Source of the DNA: Candidatus Rokuibacteriota bacterium
GTDB lineage: Bacteria > Methylomirabilota > Methylomirabilia > Rokubacteriales > JACOUJ01
DNA: 14,157 bases
Reading direction: 5' to 3'
Assembly (NCBI GenBank): GCA_016177865.1
Contig: JACOUJ010000165.1
Span: forward strand, 1-14,157
Shown: positions 13,667 to 14,157 of the stretch, one piece after another
How the letters are laid out: each line of letters starts with the position of its first letter
Position numbering within the stretch: the stretch's first letter is position 1
The notes under the pieces: generated by a model
Database searches by the model: none
What the model saw: only the letters and a program-made list of their open reading frames with translations
What the model was told of the DNA's origin: nothing
Translations under genes and position numbers: made by a program

Positions 13667-13927
13667 ATGAGAGGCGTTTCTCCGGTGCGGGCCGCGACAA
13701 GTGTCGCTTACATGGGAGCGCTGCCGTTCCTTTCTCCGATGCCTGGAAGCGGGAGTGGGCCGGGCACGCCGGTGTGGCGGTTTCTCTCCAACGCGCTCCA
13801 TATCCCGCGCTACGCGGGTCTTGCGGTCTGCCTGACCCACACGCGCGTCGCTCATGGACACCGGTCTTGGTCTCACCCGAACTGTACTCGTCCTCCTGAT
13901 ACTGCTGTCTGTCGAGGTCGATCGTGA
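13667..13927 (+). pseudogene. Shortened VanZ-like membrane protein ORF
   Basis: The frame from ATG 13667 (two bases after the glycosyltransferase stop; TTG 13661 is also possible) codes 86 residues. The first 50 read AYMGALPFLSPMPG, then VWRFLSNALHIPRYAGLAVCL. This is like the N-terminal part of VanZ-family proteins, with the 'SS.P' segment after helix 1 and a 'LH...Y..L' motif. After about residue 52 the sequence becomes hydrophilic and unordered (HTRVAHGHRSWSHPNC), where VanZ proteins (about 120 residues) have two further helices. A hydrophobic stretch (TVLVLLILL) occurs in another frame near 13882. I infer an internal deletion or frameshift. The frame still ends in a GTGA overlap with the next gene, so its translation may still matter for coupling. 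Confidence 0.45.
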
Positions 13928-14157
13928 GGATGCGGATCGTCACGTCGCTCCGTGACTTCGACGCGCTCGCCCCGATCTGGCGCGAGGTCACCAGCCGAGG
14001 CGGCCAAGCTTCACCCTTTCTTACCCACGATTGGTTCGCCTGCTGCTGGCGCACTGCGGGTCCCAACCGGCGACGCGAGGTCTTGGTGCTGGAGGACGCC
14101 GCGAGCCCTGTCGCCTTCTTACCGCTTCTCCGCTGGAAAGGCCGACGCTGGGGACTC
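13924..14157 (+). CDS. GNAT-family acetyltransferase (CelD/BcsL-like), partial at window end
   Basis: Only the first 78 codons are present. The start is GTG 13924 (GAGG at 13914-13917, 6 nt upstream, overlapping the previous stop) or ATG 13930. The translation LRDFDALAPIW, SPFLTHDWFACCWR, VLVLED and VAFLPLLR is characteristic of the N-terminal lobe of the GNAT/FemAB-like proteins found in cellulose and exosortase-associated exopolysaccharide loci. These have about 350-400 residues in full. The acyl acceptor is unknown. The gene continues past the right edge and no catalytic residues can be judged. Confidence 0.75.
   Translation, partial: MRMRIVTSLRDFDALAPIWREVTSRGGQASPFLTHDWFACCWRTAGPNRRREVLVLEDAASPVAFLPLLRWKGRRWGL

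Noticed and set aside
1..14157. CRISPR arrays, tRNA or rRNA genes
   Set aside because: I saw no regularly spaced repeats, no tRNA cloverleaf and no conserved rRNA segments; coding sequence fills nearly all of the window from 765 on.

Overview
The window is part of an exopolysaccharide biosynthesis and export locus of the type that accompanies the exosortase A (XrtA/EpsH)/PEP-CTERM system in Gram-negative bacteria. The gene content points there: a GAFTGA-type sigma-54 activator, a Wza-like export protein, a polyprenyl-phosphate sugar transferase, a Wzz/BY-kinase fusion, a nucleotide-sugar dehydrogenase, a short 'DVEE' polysaccharide deacetylase, WecB, a FemAB-like protein and an Stp1-type glycosyltransferase. 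The exosortase is not in the window and would be expected beyond the right edge. The DNA is GC-rich, somewhat less so in about 750-3300. The organism is a diderm (outer-membrane export parts). The phylum cannot be fixed from this sequence; Proteobacteria or a Methylomirabilota/Rokubacteria-like lineage are guesses. Family names are from memory; no search was run.

Layout. 1-281 (minus strand) is a decayed transposase fragment. 282-703 holds no convincing gene. 704-719 is a candidate sigma-54 promoter, followed by a response regulator (765-2174). 2175-2407 is intergenic with several perfect dyads, ending in a near-consensus sigma-54 promoter (2408-2423). From there all genes run rightward with short gaps or 4-base stop/start overlaps: export protein (2468-3298), remnant of an outer-membrane beta-barrel (about 3369-3548), a sugar-transferase gene broken into two frames (3621-4235 and 4207-4839), Wzz/tyrosine kinase (4876-7116), dehydrogenase (7113-8453), deacetylase (8484-9338), wecB (9335-10426), FemAB-like (10423-11451), SDR sugar epimerase/dehydratase (11464-12447), glycosyltransferase (12444-13664), a short VanZ-like ORF (13667-13927) and the start of a GNAT-family gene cut by the window end.

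How it works together (inference). The regulator would activate its own promoter and the eps operon through sigma-54. Sugar nucleotides are made by WecB, the dehydrogenase and the SDR enzyme. The sugar transferase starts the lipid-linked repeat unit and the glycosyltransferase extends it. The deacetylase and the FemAB/GNAT proteins modify the product. Wzz/kinase and the Wza-like protein control length and export.

The most unusual aspects are the pair of sigma-54 promoters with matching leader lengths, and the fact that the three damaged genes (beta-barrel, sugar transferase, VanZ-like) all encode membrane parts while every soluble enzyme is intact.
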